This document shows positions 43,029 through 52,137 of a stretch of 64,000 bases of DNA, one piece after another. The first letter of the stretch is position 1, and each line of letters begins with the position of its first letter. Source of the DNA: Rhodoferax saidenbachensis. GTDB taxonomy: Bacteria > Pseudomonadota > Gammaproteobacteria > Burkholderiales > Burkholderiaceae_C. Under the pieces are notes generated by a model. That model made no database searches. It had not been told where the DNA came from and saw only the letters and a list, made by a program, of their open reading frames with translations. A program made the translations under genes and the position numbers. The DNA is taken from assembly GCF_001955715.1 (NCBI RefSeq), contig NZ_CP019239.1, positions 310,001-374,000 of the forward strand, read 5' to 3'.

Positions 43029-44300
43029 GTTGGACGCATACTGTGACAGCAACAGCTTTGGATCAACGCCCCATGCTTCAATTTTGTCAAAGGTGCGGTG
43101 GGCGGCCTCGATGGTCGCATAGCCCAGGAACATGGGTTCGTTTGCACCAGGCATTGGAAGAAGGAACACCGACAGGACATCCGCGGGCGCGACGCGGAGC
43201 GACTCCATATAGTAGAGTTGCTTCACTATGTCCTGTCCACCTGGGTGGGACTGCGGAAATCGGTAGTAGTATTTAGCATCGATGATCAAATGCCACGAAT
43301 CCCGGACTAGGATGATGTCCGGTATCTGGCGTGTTTCGTACTTGACGACAGATCCGACCGAGTCGCGGGCCCACCAAACAGGCGTACCGACCAGCGAAGC
43401 CGGATCCGGGGATGCATGGTCTTGCATGACTACCCGGCAAGCATCCTCCCACACCGAATAGAACGCCGTCGTTCCGTAGATTTGGAGCTGCGGCGCCGCG
43501 CCTGCTAGTCTCGAATCCATCGTTTCGCGAAGCAGCTTGAATAGATGCAATGTGTCCGTGCGAAACGCGGTGCGCTGTTCTATGGACAGTCGCCGCAGGT
43601 GGTAACTGCGCTGATCTTCTGGAAGTGGCCAATGAGAAATGGCGATGCCTGTAGCCTGCTGTGCATGCTTGAGCGAGGCCGGTACTTCGAATCCGTAGCG
43701 ATCGAGTAGGTGCCAAAGCACGCTAATTTGGAGGGCGCTGATGTCGTTGAACACGCCTTCGCGTCGCTCTGCGATGATGGATGGGTAAACGACAGAACCT
43801 TGGACAAACAAAGGGGTCCGTTTGGCAATTGTCTTGACCCAGTGTGGACGACCATTGTCACTAACTTGCGCCTGCTCACGGCAGTACACGCCATGCGCAA
43901 AATACCAGTCTCGCAGACCCAGCAATGCGTCGAATTCCCTAAGGACCTCGCTATTTCCATACTCCGGATCGCGCATTCTGTCCACGGATGGTCTTCGTCG
44001 CAAACTTCTCGCAAAGTAGACTTGGAGAATTCGTAGAACTTCCTGCAACCCCATTGGTCTTGCATCGCCGAACTTGGGCTGCGCAAACAGCAAGGAGTTT
44101 GTAAAAACGACGATGCCTACGAACGTGAGTTGGAAACTCTTGTCGCCCTCATCTCGCAGAATCCTGGCATTGACGAGATTCGTGAATTCCCGATGGTTGA
44201 TGTGCAGGCGGTCAGTCCATCCAGTTTCCGTCAGCGACGTGCCCTCAAGAACTGTGACGGCTCCCATGTCAAAGTCCGTTTGGAGCAGACGCGCTTTCAC
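42930..44300 (-). CDS. LlaJI-like restriction endonuclease subunit
   Basis: A 456-aa protein of the LlaJI restriction family, related to McrC in its role as the nuclease partner of an AAA protein. The N-terminal half includes FVGIVVFTNSLLFAQPKFG; the C-terminal nuclease core has RQIPDIILVRD and LIIDAKYYYRFP, giving a PD...DxK motif. Its start overlaps the end of the McrB-like gene by 32 bases, so the two are co-translated. Its end overlaps the second methylase gene tail to tail. Confidence 0.82.
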   Translation of the reverse strand: MKARLLQTDFDMGAVTVLEGTSLTETGWTDRLHINHREFTNLVNARILRDEGDKSFQLTFVGIVVFTNSLLFAQPKFGDARPMGLQEVLRILQVYFARSLRRRPSVDRMRDPEYGNSEVLREFDALLGLRDWYFAHGVYCREQAQVSDNGRPHWVKTIAKRTPLFVQGSVVYPSIIAERREGVFNDISALQISVLWHLLDRYGFEVPASLKHAQQATGIAISHWPLPEDQRSYHLRRLSIEQRTAFRTDTLHLFKLLRETMDSRLAGAAPQLQIYGTTAFYSVWEDACRVVMQDHASPDPASLVGTPVWWARDSVGSVVKYETRQIPDIILVRDSWHLIIDAKYYYRFPQSHPGGQDIVKQLYYMESLRVAPADVLSVFLLPMPGANEPMFLGYATIEAAHRTFDKIEAWGVDPKLLLSQYASNSARSKDDLINPILAQRGGVAKIINQTPADISG

Positions 44301-46131
44301 CAGGATTCATTGATGCCTCCGCTTCCGTTGTATTTGACTGAATCGCCGGTTCGGCTAAGGGTGCCGAAAGCGTCAGGTTGAGCGGAGTGCCGGCACCCGA
44401 ATTCCACGATGCGGCAATCGCGGAAAAACTCTTGGCCAAAAACAGCGAATCCTGTCGGAACCTCAGGACGTCATCCCACAGATATAGGAAAAGCTTCTGC
44501 AAGATAGCTTCAGGATCAGCCAATTGAAGCTCGCTCAAGAAGTAAGGGCCAATCAATTTGTCTTCATGGATACCTTGTTCGATCAAGTGATCGTTGACAG
44601 TCCCACGGAAGCTGTCCCAGTCGTAGCGTTTTCCGCCATAGCCGATCACGGCCACTTCGGGGGCGTAGGCGCAAGGTTCAGTGTAGCCCTTGTAAACATA
44701 GCTCCACCGTCGACGAAATGCCGTATCCAATGGGAAGACACCCTGATCTGCGCTATTCATGGTCGCCCAGAGGTAGAAATTCGCCGGCAGGCGGATTGAA
44801 TCTAGTACCAGGCCGATAGAGGCAAAGTAAGCACGTTGTTCCGGACTGGCTTCGATTGGATATCGGCTCCAACCATCATCGCTCCGGTCTAATAGTTGCA
44901 GTACATCGCCCAGAATCGCCGCCGCGTTGCCACGATTGAGTTCTTCGATTAAGACAACGACGTTTTCCTCTGGGTGCGCCAGCGCACGGGTTAATCCTCG
45001 CATGAAGGGGCCTGGTACGAAACGGTAGTCGATCAAGGGCCTTCCTCGTTTGCCGACAGTTCCATCTCCTTCTTCGAGCGGCTGCGCAGTGTTGAATGGC
45101 TCGTAGACCGGCTGGGGCTTGTATGCACCCACGAAATCGAAGAACGAAGACTCCGGGTGGAATTGCGTACGGATCACGCAATCGGCATTTGCGGTGATCC
45201 TATTGACGTGGTAGCTCTTCCCCGACCCGGGGCATCCAGTGACGATTAGCTGGTGTGGGTAATCCAGCGGGGTAGCGGGGTTTATATCTGTGTCGATTAG
45301 TGGCCTGGAGGGCGTGCCACCGCCCCCACTTCCGCTGGCGCCAACTCGCACCATGAGTTTTCGGTCGAGTCTTGGCAAATTGGATTCAAGATCTTTTCTG
45401 AGGTGGTTATAGGCGTTCAAAAAACCACTGATTCGGAACCTGGCATCGGACTGAATGGTGTTTGCAGCATCTTTGTATTTTGCTGCTCCCACTTCAATGG
45501 GATGCGTTGGACTCCAATCAGAAGTAGGCTGCACTTTGGCGAATGCTGCTTCGAACTGCTCTCTTTCCTGTTCAGTGAGCAGGAAGTATCGAGCGATCTC
45601 CCAGCCGTTTGAGTTGATGCGGAACAAGTCCAATAGGCGCTCCTTGTTCGCCAAGACGCTAGACAGTACTTCTTCAGGTACATAGTCGAAGAAGGTTTGA
45701 GCGCCATACCAAGCGGCCTTGAAGAAATCGCCAACTTCCTCCCCTCGACGCATCCGGTCAGCGAGAACTCGAATCACATCAAGTTCCACGGCCTCACCGC
45801 CATCGCCTTTCCAAAATTCACTATTGGCCCCCTGATCCAGCGGCTTGAGGTAGTAGTTCGAAAGGTCAGTTAGCACGGGGGTCGATGATGTGCCTTGGGC
45901 CAGGCCCTGGTTTGACAGTGAGTTGAAGTATCGATCGCGGCTTGATTTGGTGTCTGCTAAAGGTCGATTTTCTCGAATGTCCCGCAAACAGCCTGCAATC
46001 TGCTCTCTCCCTTTCAGCTCGCTGCTATACAGCGACAACGGCAATAGCTTGGGAGTGTTCTTCCTGGTAAGCGAAGTCCGAAAGTCCAGCACCTTCGTCA
46101 GCGCAAGTCGATCTTCGTCGGTAATAGGCAT
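44269..46131 (-). CDS. McrB-like AAA+ restriction subunit
   Basis: A 620-aa AAA+ NTPase like McrB and LlaJI R1, expected to hydrolyse GTP and move DNA for the nuclease partner. The Walker A is VTGCPGSGKSYHVN, the Walker B VVVLIEELNRGNAA, and the McrB sensor is WATMNSADQGVFPLDTAFRR. The N-terminal 280 residues probably carry target recognition. GGAG lies eight bases before the ATG. The transposon's TnsE-like gene is upstream on the same strand, 285 bases away. Confidence 0.85.
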   Translation of the reverse strand: MPITDEDRLALTKVLDFRTSLTRKNTPKLLPLSLYSSELKGREQIAGCLRDIRENRPLADTKSSRDRYFNSLSNQGLAQGTSSTPVLTDLSNYYLKPLDQGANSEFWKGDGGEAVELDVIRVLADRMRRGEEVGDFFKAAWYGAQTFFDYVPEEVLSSVLANKERLLDLFRINSNGWEIARYFLLTEQEREQFEAAFAKVQPTSDWSPTHPIEVGAAKYKDAANTIQSDARFRISGFLNAYNHLRKDLESNLPRLDRKLMVRVGASGSGGGGTPSRPLIDTDINPATPLDYPHQLIVTGCPGSGKSYHVNRITANADCVIRTQFHPESSFFDFVGAYKPQPVYEPFNTAQPLEEGDGTVGKRGRPLIDYRFVPGPFMRGLTRALAHPEENVVVLIEELNRGNAAAILGDVLQLLDRSDDGWSRYPIEASPEQRAYFASIGLVLDSIRLPANFYLWATMNSADQGVFPLDTAFRRRWSYVYKGYTEPCAYAPEVAVIGYGGKRYDWDSFRGTVNDHLIEQGIHEDKLIGPYFLSELQLADPEAILQKLFLYLWDDVLRFRQDSLFLAKSFSAIAASWNSGAGTPLNLTLSAPLAEPAIQSNTTEAEASMNPGESASAPNGL

Positions 46132-46416
46132 CCCTCAATCTCCGTTTTAAGCGTAAAGTGATCGACATGGTAATTGAACGTGCGATCGGCAATCACCACG
46201 TTGTCCAACCTGCATAAAGCGGACTGGACGCTCTTAAAAGTCCAATTGCAGTTTGCCCGAACTGCCGGAGGGCAACTCGGGGTCAGCTCCGCGGCCCAAG
46301 CAGACTTCCATTCGCCTCTCCAGGCTTTTGACCTACTCCCCAGTCAAACTTTTGGGCGGGGACGGTTGGGCTCGCTATTCTTGTCTTCAGGTGCGGCTGG
46401 TGGCGTCTACTCCAAG
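46132..46416. other. Gene-free stretch between McrB-like and TnsE-like genes
   Basis: This 285-base gap should hold the promoter of the restriction operon. I see no clear -10/-35 pair and no long inverted repeat in it. Confidence 0.4.
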
Positions 46417-48108
46417 TCAGATTCCAAACGCTGCTTTTAACAGACTAGGTATGCTTACAGTGCTACTCGGTGCATTCAAAAAATCAGCAGTAGCGTGCCG
46501 TAGGGTTTTCAAAACATCGTCTGAATTGAACGCAATCATTGAACCTGATTTGATGTGTACAGGCGTTGACTCTATAGCCACTAGGTAGATTTGTTTTTCA
46601 GCATGCTTGAGTGCGAACACGCTGATGCGCCGGAGTCGGAAATCTTCGCCAGTCTGGATAAATAGTTTGGAGTCAATCTCGCCATCCACATTTGCGACTA
46701 TGGAAATGGGGATGGTCCAACCGTCATCTTCGCTCTCTGTCAGCAACTCAACGTTGATGTGTTGACTCGCGTTGAGTACTTGCACAATGGGCCGTAAAAA
46801 CTCAGGAGCGGATGAAAAACTGATTGGGTCTTTCTGTGCCAGCAAGGCAAGGTCTACGGGGCGAATCCGGCGTTCTGAGCCAGGTTCCCCTACGGCGCCC
46901 TCTCGCACCGATGAAGTGTTACGTCGACGATCTTGTTTTTTGAGCCACTCTGTATAAGATAGCGCTCGGCTCTTCCAAATTGGTTTGGGTGCAAGATCTG
47001 GAAATCGCGGCTCAATTCGGTAGGTTCGTGTTCTTGGTGCAAGGTTGTTGGATGCATCACGCTCAACCAATGGTTGGTCTTGTGCGTCTCGAGCGCTGGC
47101 GCGCATGGGCTGTGCTTGCGATTGATCTGAGTCCTCAATTGGACGTTCAGGTTTGGTATGACCGCCAGTGATCTTGTAGCTCAAAGACCTGAATGGAAAT
47201 GGATGCTCGCAAGAGCGCAGGTTGTAAACCAAGAACGTGGCGCGAGGCTGTCCTGCGAAAGACAACCACTTGCCGGCGGCAATCAAGGTTGTCTCGCCTT
47301 CGAAAGGAAAAAGCGCTTGCGGGTGAATTGGTTGCTGGGCCACCGATGCCTTGAGGAGCGATGAGCCCACCACTGCCGCCGCGCGCCAGGCGAGTCGGCT
47401 TAAATGCAAGCGTCCAATGTCTGCAGCTGATGCGCCAGATATTTTTTCGGCGAGTTGAAGGAACAGATGCTTCGAGCGGGCATCAAATGACGCGCTGCTG
47501 TACAGGGACTTGCGATCCAGCGCCGGAATGAATAGCTTGGAGAGCAGGTTGCTTGAAGATCCAAAGTAGAAGCGGATCAACTCCATGCATGGAATGATCA
47601 ATCGCTTTCCATCGGGCAAGTTCACCATGGCGCAATAGGACTGCGTGCATTGCAGATGCCAAGGGTGTTCGGCCAAAGGCAGCAGGAATCCTGCTTCGTC
47701 AATATTCAGTCCCGCTTTGATCAGCGTGGTGGTTCTCGCGTCGATCTGGATGTTCTTGAACTCTTCCAGCTCGTAGTCAGGTCGACCATCAAGCTGGCCA
47801 TCACGCCAGATGTCGCCTACCCGCAGTAGTGGCAAGGTACCGATGGAAATCCAGGTGCGTTTTTGAAATTGAGCGGGAGCGGTGCAATCTGGCGACAGAA
47901 GAACAGATGGATCGTTGCGGAAGCGCTCGTCGTTAACCCTGGACAGGTGAACAAACACCGAGGGTTGTTTCCGGCGGTTGGATCGGTCTGGATAGGCAAT
48001 GTCACCGAACCAATCAATTCGCCAAAAATTTGGCCCCGTTGGTAAGGCCGAAATTCGCGGCGCTCCATTGGAGAACCCTGAAAATTTGAGGCCTTTTTCG
48101 GGATCCAT
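46417..48108 (-). CDS. TnsE-like target-selection protein
   Basis: A 563-aa protein resembling Tn7 TnsE (538 aa), which directs insertion into replicating, often conjugal, DNA. From memory of TnsE, three segments correspond: NFWRIDWFGDIAYPD to EWRIFVWF near the N terminus, GKRLIIPCMELIRFYFGSS to the HIPQLELARSLF region, and RLRRISVFAL with IYLVAIES to the C-terminal VIKAVGV and FVLLEVDAS. The match is weak. It starts about 80 bases from the right transposon end; a TTG at 48117 is an alternative start. The start region lies next to the TnsB-type repeats, so TnsB may repress it. Unlike Tn7, it is far from the other tns genes. Confidence 0.62.
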   Translation of the reverse strand: MDPEKGLKFSGFSNGAPRISALPTGPNFWRIDWFGDIAYPDRSNRRKQPSVFVHLSRVNDERFRNDPSVLLSPDCTAPAQFQKRTWISIGTLPLLRVGDIWRDGQLDGRPDYELEEFKNIQIDARTTTLIKAGLNIDEAGFLLPLAEHPWHLQCTQSYCAMVNLPDGKRLIIPCMELIRFYFGSSSNLLSKLFIPALDRKSLYSSASFDARSKHLFLQLAEKISGASAADIGRLHLSRLAWRAAAVVGSSLLKASVAQQPIHPQALFPFEGETTLIAAGKWLSFAGQPRATFLVYNLRSCEHPFPFRSLSYKITGGHTKPERPIEDSDQSQAQPMRASARDAQDQPLVERDASNNLAPRTRTYRIEPRFPDLAPKPIWKSRALSYTEWLKKQDRRRNTSSVREGAVGEPGSERRIRPVDLALLAQKDPISFSSAPEFLRPIVQVLNASQHINVELLTESEDDGWTIPISIVANVDGEIDSKLFIQTGEDFRLRRISVFALKHAEKQIYLVAIESTPVHIKSGSMIAFNSDDVLKTLRHATADFLNAPSSTVSIPSLLKAAFGI

Positions 48109-48117
48109 TACGCCCAA

Positions 48118-48187
48118 ATGTCGCGTTAACTTCTAATATTTGTCGCAACAACTACTGGATTGTTGCAATAACTTCTAATCATTCACA
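48118..48187 (-). promoter_or_regulatory. Right transposon end with TnsB-type repeats
   Basis: Reading inwards from 48187, the end starts TGTGAATGATTAG. Repeats follow: TTGCAACAA at 48168-48160, TTGCGACAA at 48148-48140 and GTTAACGCGACAT at 48130-48118. The first and third belong to a longer near-repeat starting TTAGAAGTTA. They mirror the left end in order and spacing and are probable TnsB sites. The outermost 13 bases also encode the last residues and stop of lipA. Confidence 0.87.
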
Positions 48188-49197
48188 GTTCCCATCGCGT
48201 GCCCGGCCTGCTGGTCTGCGTGGTACGAGCTGCGCACCATCGCGCCCACGGCTGCGTGCTTGAAGCCCATCTTGTAGGCCTCTTGCTCGAACATCTTGAA
48301 GGTGTCGGGGTGCACATAACGGCGCACAGGCAGGTGTGAGGTGCTCGGTGCGAGGTACTGGCCGATGGTCAGCATTTCGATGTTGTGGGCGCGCATATCG
48401 CGCATCACTTCCAGAATTTCTTCGTCGGTCTCGCCCAGGCCCACCATCAGGCCGCTCTTGGTCGGCACGTCGGGGAACAGCGCCTTGAATTTCTTCAACA
48501 GGTTCAGCGAGAACTGGTAGTCCGAACCCGGGCGCGCTTCCTTGTACAGGCGCGGGATGGTTTCCAGGTTGTGGTTCATCACATCGGGTGGTGCGGCTTT
48601 CAAAATCTCCAGCGCACGGTCGTCGCGACCGCGGAAGTCAGGCACCAGCACCTCGATTTGCGTCTTGGGCGACAGTTCGCGCGTCTTGCGGATGCATTCC
48701 ACAAAGTGACCAGCGCCGCCGTCGCGCAGGTCGTCGCGGTCCACGCTGGTGATGACCACGTAGTTGAGTTTGAGCTGGGCGATGGTCTTGGCCAGGTTGT
48801 CGGGTTCGTTGACATCCAGCGGGTCGGGGCGGCCGTGGCCCACGTCGCAGAAAGGGCAGCGGCGCGTGCACTTGTCGCCCATGATCATGAAGGTGGCCGT
48901 GCCCTTGCCAAAGCATTCGCCGATGTTGGGACAACTGGCTTCCTCGCATACCGTCACCAGCTTGTTGGCGCGCAGCACGTCCTTGATTTCATAGAAGCGG
49001 GTCGTGGGGCTGCCGGCCTTGACGCGAATCCACTCGGGCTTTTTCAGAATCTCGCCCTGCACCACCTTGACCGGAATGCGTGACAGCTTGGCCGCGGCTT
49101 TTTGCTTGTCGGTGGCCTTGTAGGCGTCCAGCGACTGCACTTCGCGCACCGTGGCGTTGGCAGTGGGTTGCAGTGTGGTGTCTTCGCTGTGGCTCAT
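48175..49197 (-). CDS. lipA: Lipoyl synthase with transposon-derived C terminus
   Basis: Lipoyl synthase, 340 aa, is a radical-SAM enzyme that inserts two sulfurs into octanoyl groups on E2 and H proteins. The auxiliary cluster cysteines are in [12 protein letters not shown], the radical-SAM cluster in CTRRCPFC, and the RSSY motif is intact near the C terminus. The last codons (from the third base of T337 through V-N-D and the TAG) come from the right end of the Tn7-like element at 48187. The displaced native ending was T-S-V-A, so the length is unchanged and the enzyme should still work. lipB lies 15 bases upstream. Confidence 0.95.
   Translation of the reverse strand: MSHSEDTTLQPTANATVREVQSLDAYKATDKQKAAAKLSRIPVKVVQGEILKKPEWIRVKAGSPTTRFYEIKDVLRANKLVTVCEEASCPNIGECFGKGTATFMIMGDKCTRRCPFCDVGHGRPDPLDVNEPDNLAKTIAQLKLNYVVITSVDRDDLRDGGAGHFVECIRKTRELSPKTQIEVLVPDFRGRDDRALEILKAAPPDVMNHNLETIPRLYKEARPGSDYQFSLNLLKKFKALFPDVPTKSGLMVGLGETDEEILEVMRDMRAHNIEMLTIGQYLAPSTSHLPVRRYVHPDTFKMFEQEAYKMGFKHAAVGAMVRSSYHADQQAGHAMGTVND
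48188..48192. repeat. Target-site duplication, right copy
   Basis: GTTCC immediately outside the right transposon end, identical to 15714-15718. On the lipA strand it reads GGAAC and is part of the Gly and Thr codons. Confidence 0.93.
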
Positions 49198-49212
49198 GGG
49201 GCAGGGCGCGGG

Positions 49213-49917
49213 TTAGGGCGCGAGGTAGGTTGCGAGCTTGTGGCCCAACACGTCGGCCGCTTCTTGCCAGCCAACATTTACACCGATTGTAGAAAGATCC
49301 ACGGTTTGCAGCCCGGTGTAGCCACAAGGGTTGATACGCGAGAAGGGTTCCAGGTCCATCGCCACATTCAATGCGACGCCGTGGTAAGTGCAGTTGCGGC
49401 TGACCTTGATGCCCAGTGCAGCAATCTTGCCCAGACCGGTGAAGTCTGGTTGCGCGGCGCCAGCGGCGCTCTTTTGCGGGCGCTGGGCCAGCGGCGTGTG
49501 TCCCGCCGGGTCGTCCAGCCGCACGTAGATACCGGGTGCGCCGGCGACGCGGTGGCCGGTCACGCCGAAGTGGAGCAGTGTCTTGATAACGGCTTCTTCA
49601 ATGCGGTAAACGTATTCCTTGACGAAATAACCGGCGCGCTTGAGATCGATCAGCGGGTAGGCCACCACCTGGCCGGGACCGTGGAACGTCACCTGGCCGC
49701 CGCGGTTGGTTTGCACCACCGGGATGTCGCCGGGCAGGAAGATGTGTTCCGGCTTGCCCGCCAGGCCCTGCGTAAAAACCGGAGGATGCTCACAAATCCA
49801 TAGCTGGTCGCGCATATCCTGCAAGGGCTGCAGGCCTCTTTGGCTTGTAAATTCCTGCATCGCCGCATACGTGGGCGCATAGTCCACGCGGCCGAGGTGC
49901 GCGAGGGCAATATCCAC
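49213..49917 (-). CDS. lipB: Octanoyl-ACP:protein N-octanoyltransferase
   Basis: LipB, about 234 aa, moves octanoate from ACP to lipoyl domains, the step before lipoyl synthase. The [19 protein letters not shown] motif, the Lys in [14 protein letters not shown] and the catalytic Cys in the same segment are present. The GTG at 49917 giving [13 protein letters not shown] is chosen because it matches the family and follows the DUF493 stop by a few bases; a longer frame would overlap that gene. Confidence 0.92.
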   Translation of the reverse strand: MDIALAHLGRVDYAPTYAAMQEFTSQRGLQPLQDMRDQLWICEHPPVFTQGLAGKPEHIFLPGDIPVVQTNRGGQVTFHGPGQVVAYPLIDLKRAGYFVKEYVYRIEEAVIKTLLHFGVTGHRVAGAPGIYVRLDDPAGHTPLAQRPQKSAAGAAQPDFTGLGKIAALGIKVSRNCTYHGVALNVAMDLEPFSRINPCGYTGLQTVDLSTIGVNVGWQEAADVLGHKLATYLAP

Positions 49918-49921
49918 CGGG

Positions 49922-50203
49922 TTACAGCACCACTTTGACCATGGGGTGGGTGCTGAGCGTACGGTACAGCTCGTCGAGCTGTTCACGGCTGGTGGCTGTG
50001 ATGGTGATGGTCACACCCAGGTACTTGCCGCCCTTGCTTTCGCGCAGCTCAATGGTGGAGGCGTCAAACGCTGGGTCGAACTGTTTGGCGATGACCGTAA
50101 TGGCATGCACCAGACCTTCCACCTTGTGCCCCATAACCTTGATGGGGAACTGCGACGGGTATTCGATCAGGGATTCAGCAGGGGGTGTGGTGGGGGTATT
50201 CAT
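49922..50203 (-). CDS. DUF493/YbeD family protein
   Basis: A 93-aa protein of the DUF493 family, usually found before lipB; the function is unknown, perhaps regulatory given its ACT-like fold. The segments [11 protein letters not shown] and HPMVKVVL are typical. The ATG at 50203 with GAGAGG upstream is used. It heads the lipB-lipA operon. Confidence 0.88.
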   Translation of the reverse strand: MNTPTTPPAESLIEYPSQFPIKVMGHKVEGLVHAITVIAKQFDPAFDASTIELRESKGGKYLGVTITITATSREQLDELYRTLSTHPMVKVVL

Positions 50204-50398
50204 GCGTTGGCCCTCTCGTTTACGGGGGATTAGATGGTGCGTCGGCGAGCGTACTCGCAGAGAATGCATGGTCAATTATCGCCGTGGGGCGAATAGGGAG
50301 TGCACCCAAAGCGGGAAGTGCTAGGCACGGCCGGGTTTCTACGTATAATCGTGGGCTGTGCATTGAGCAGCGGCTGTAACTTGTGCGTAATTTCATTC
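50204..50398 (+). promoter_or_regulatory. Divergent promoter region of atp and lip operons
   Basis: A 195-base gap between divergent genes. TATAAT at 50344-50349 gives a good -10 for the ATP synthase operon, with a leader of about 40-50 bases. No clear -35 is seen 17 bases upstream. Confidence 0.5.
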
Positions 50399-50899
50399 AT
50401 GACGATCGCGCCCATTCCTTACCAGTCCACTGACGCAGAGAATCCAGATGGAGTCTTTGACGCAGAGTTCAAGCCCTTGACGGCAGAAGAAGCCCGGCAG
50501 TGGCGCAGTGCCCATCCCGCAATTTCCCCCTGGTGGGTCATCGTGTGGCAATTGGTGGCAGGTGCGGTACTGGCTCTTGTGGCCGGTCTGTGGGGTGGCA
50601 AGGTGGTAGGAGTTTCTGCGGCTTACGGTGCTTTGGCGGTGGTTTTCCCCGCGGCGCTGATGGCGCGGGGACTGCAGCGGCAACGTCCGGTGACCCAGCC
50701 GGGCGCCGCGATGCTGGGTTTTATGATTTGGGAGTCGGTGAAAGTTGCCTTGACGGTTGCCCTGTTGTTGGTGGCGCCCAAGGTGGTTTCTCCGCTCAAC
50801 TGGCTGGCCCTGGTGGCTGGTTTTGTGGTGACGATGAAGGTGTATTGGGTGGCCGCGTGGTTGCACTCGCGACGCCGAAGTCTCAACGGTTCGAATTGA
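50399..50899 (+). CDS. atpI: ATP synthase subunit I
   Basis: A 166-aa membrane protein at the head of the ATP synthase operon; AtpI helps assemble the c-ring. It has four hydrophobic segments (about residues 45-62, 65-83, 102-120 and 125-145) after an acidic N terminus. The ATG at 50399 is used because the earlier frame overlaps the promoter. Assignment rests mainly on position and topology. Confidence 0.8.
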   Translation: MTIAPIPYQSTDAENPDGVFDAEFKPLTAEEARQWRSAHPAISPWWVIVWQLVAGAVLALVAGLWGGKVVGVSAAYGALAVVFPAALMARGLQRQRPVTQPGAAMLGFMIWESVKVALTVALLLVAPKVVSPLNWLALVAGFVVTMKVYWVAAWLHSRRRSLNGSN

Positions 50900-50912
50900 T
50901 ATTTGGTGACCT

Positions 50913-51791
50913 ATGTCTGTAGAAAACACTGGAACACATGCTCCCTCCGCTGGTGAATACATCCAGCACCATTTGCAGCACCTGCAGAAGGATTTTTCCT
51001 TCCAAAGCGTGAAGCAAACCAGTATTGTCGACTTCAGCCTGTTCAATCTGGACTCGGTTGTTTTCTCGCTGGTTTTGGGTGTGATTGGCTGTCTCGTGCT
51101 GTGGAGCGCTGCGCGCAAAGCCACCTCCGGCGTGCCCGGCCGCTTCCAGGCGGCAGTGGAAATTTTGTCCGAGATGGTGGAAAACCAGGCCAAGGGCGTG
51201 ATCCACAACGCCAAGAGCCGCAAACTGATTTCTCCGCTGGCCCTGACCGTGTTTGTCTGGATTTTCCTGATGAACGCCATGGACATGATTCCCGTCGACC
51301 TGATTCCCCAGATCTGGCACAGCGCCGGACCTGCTCTGGGTTTCAAGGACTATCTGCGTGTCGTGCCTACGGCTGACTTGTCCACCACGTTGGGCCTGTC
51401 CTGCTCCGTCCTGTTTATCTGCTTGGTCTACAACATCAAGATCAAGGGTCTGGGCGGCTGGGCGCACGAACTGATTGCTGCGCCGTTTGGCGACCACTGG
51501 GCGCTGTATCCGATCAATTTCCTGATGCAGATGATTGAGTACCTTGCCAAGACCGTGTCCCACGGCATGCGGTTGTTTGGCAATATGTTTGCAGGTGAGT
51601 TGGTGTTTATGTTGATCGCCCTGATGGGTGGCGGCTGGGCGCTCTCCGTAACGGGTGTTGGTTTGGCCATTGGTCACATCATCGCCGGAACCGTGTGGAC
51701 CCTGTTCCACATCCTGGTGATCACTTTGCAAGCCTTCATCTTTATGATGTTGACGCTGATCTACACCGGTCAAGCGCACGACGCACATTGA
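50913..51791 (+). CDS. atpB: ATP synthase F0 subunit a
   Basis: Subunit a, 292 aa, forms the proton half-channels next to the c-ring. Several hydrophobic segments are present, and the essential arginine lies in SHGMRLFGNMFAGEL. The N-terminal AGEYIQHHLQHLQ stretch is typical of betaproteobacteria. It follows atpI after 13 bases. Confidence 0.96.
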   Translation: MSVENTGTHAPSAGEYIQHHLQHLQKDFSFQSVKQTSIVDFSLFNLDSVVFSLVLGVIGCLVLWSAARKATSGVPGRFQAAVEILSEMVENQAKGVIHNAKSRKLISPLALTVFVWIFLMNAMDMIPVDLIPQIWHSAGPALGFKDYLRVVPTADLSTTLGLSCSVLFICLVYNIKIKGLGGWAHELIAAPFGDHWALYPINFLMQMIEYLAKTVSHGMRLFGNMFAGELVFMLIALMGGGWALSVTGVGLAIGHIIAGTVWTLFHILVITLQAFIFMMLTLIYTGQAHDAH

Positions 51792-51844
51792 TGTAACTGT
51801 TTTCGTTTTTTTGTTTTCGTTTTTCTTTTTCCACTAACTTTTAG

Positions 51845-52102
<258 letters not shown>

Positions 52103-52137
52103 AAAACGGCCCTTCACGTTAGAGAAGGAATCAAACC

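Larger units (their letters stand above)
15719..48187. mobile_element. Complete Tn7-like transposon, 32.5 kb
   Basis: Both ends begin TGTGAA reading inwards, both carry TTGC(G/A)ACAA exactly at bases 20-28, TTGCG again at 40-44 and GTTAA(T/C)GCGA near 57-67. They are flanked by the same 5-bp GTTCC. Inside are tnsA, tnsB, tnsC and tniQ (26095-30585) and a TnsE-like gene against the right end. The rest is cargo: an Abi/GTPase pair, several nucleases, a pPIWI-RE module and a LlaJI-like restriction system, plus a nested IS21-family element. The insertion is in the last codons of lipA. Rejoining the flanks restores an uninterrupted lipA and its downstream neighbour, which strongly supports the boundaries. 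Confidence 0.95.

Noticed and set aside
15719..48187. Integrative conjugative element or prophage
   Set aside because: No conjugation, relaxase, capsid or integrase genes. The ends, 5-bp duplication and tnsABC-tniQ genes fit a Tn7-like transposon.
15719..48187. CRISPR-associated transposon
   Set aside because: No Cas genes and no array of regularly spaced repeats; the repeats at the ends are transposase sites.
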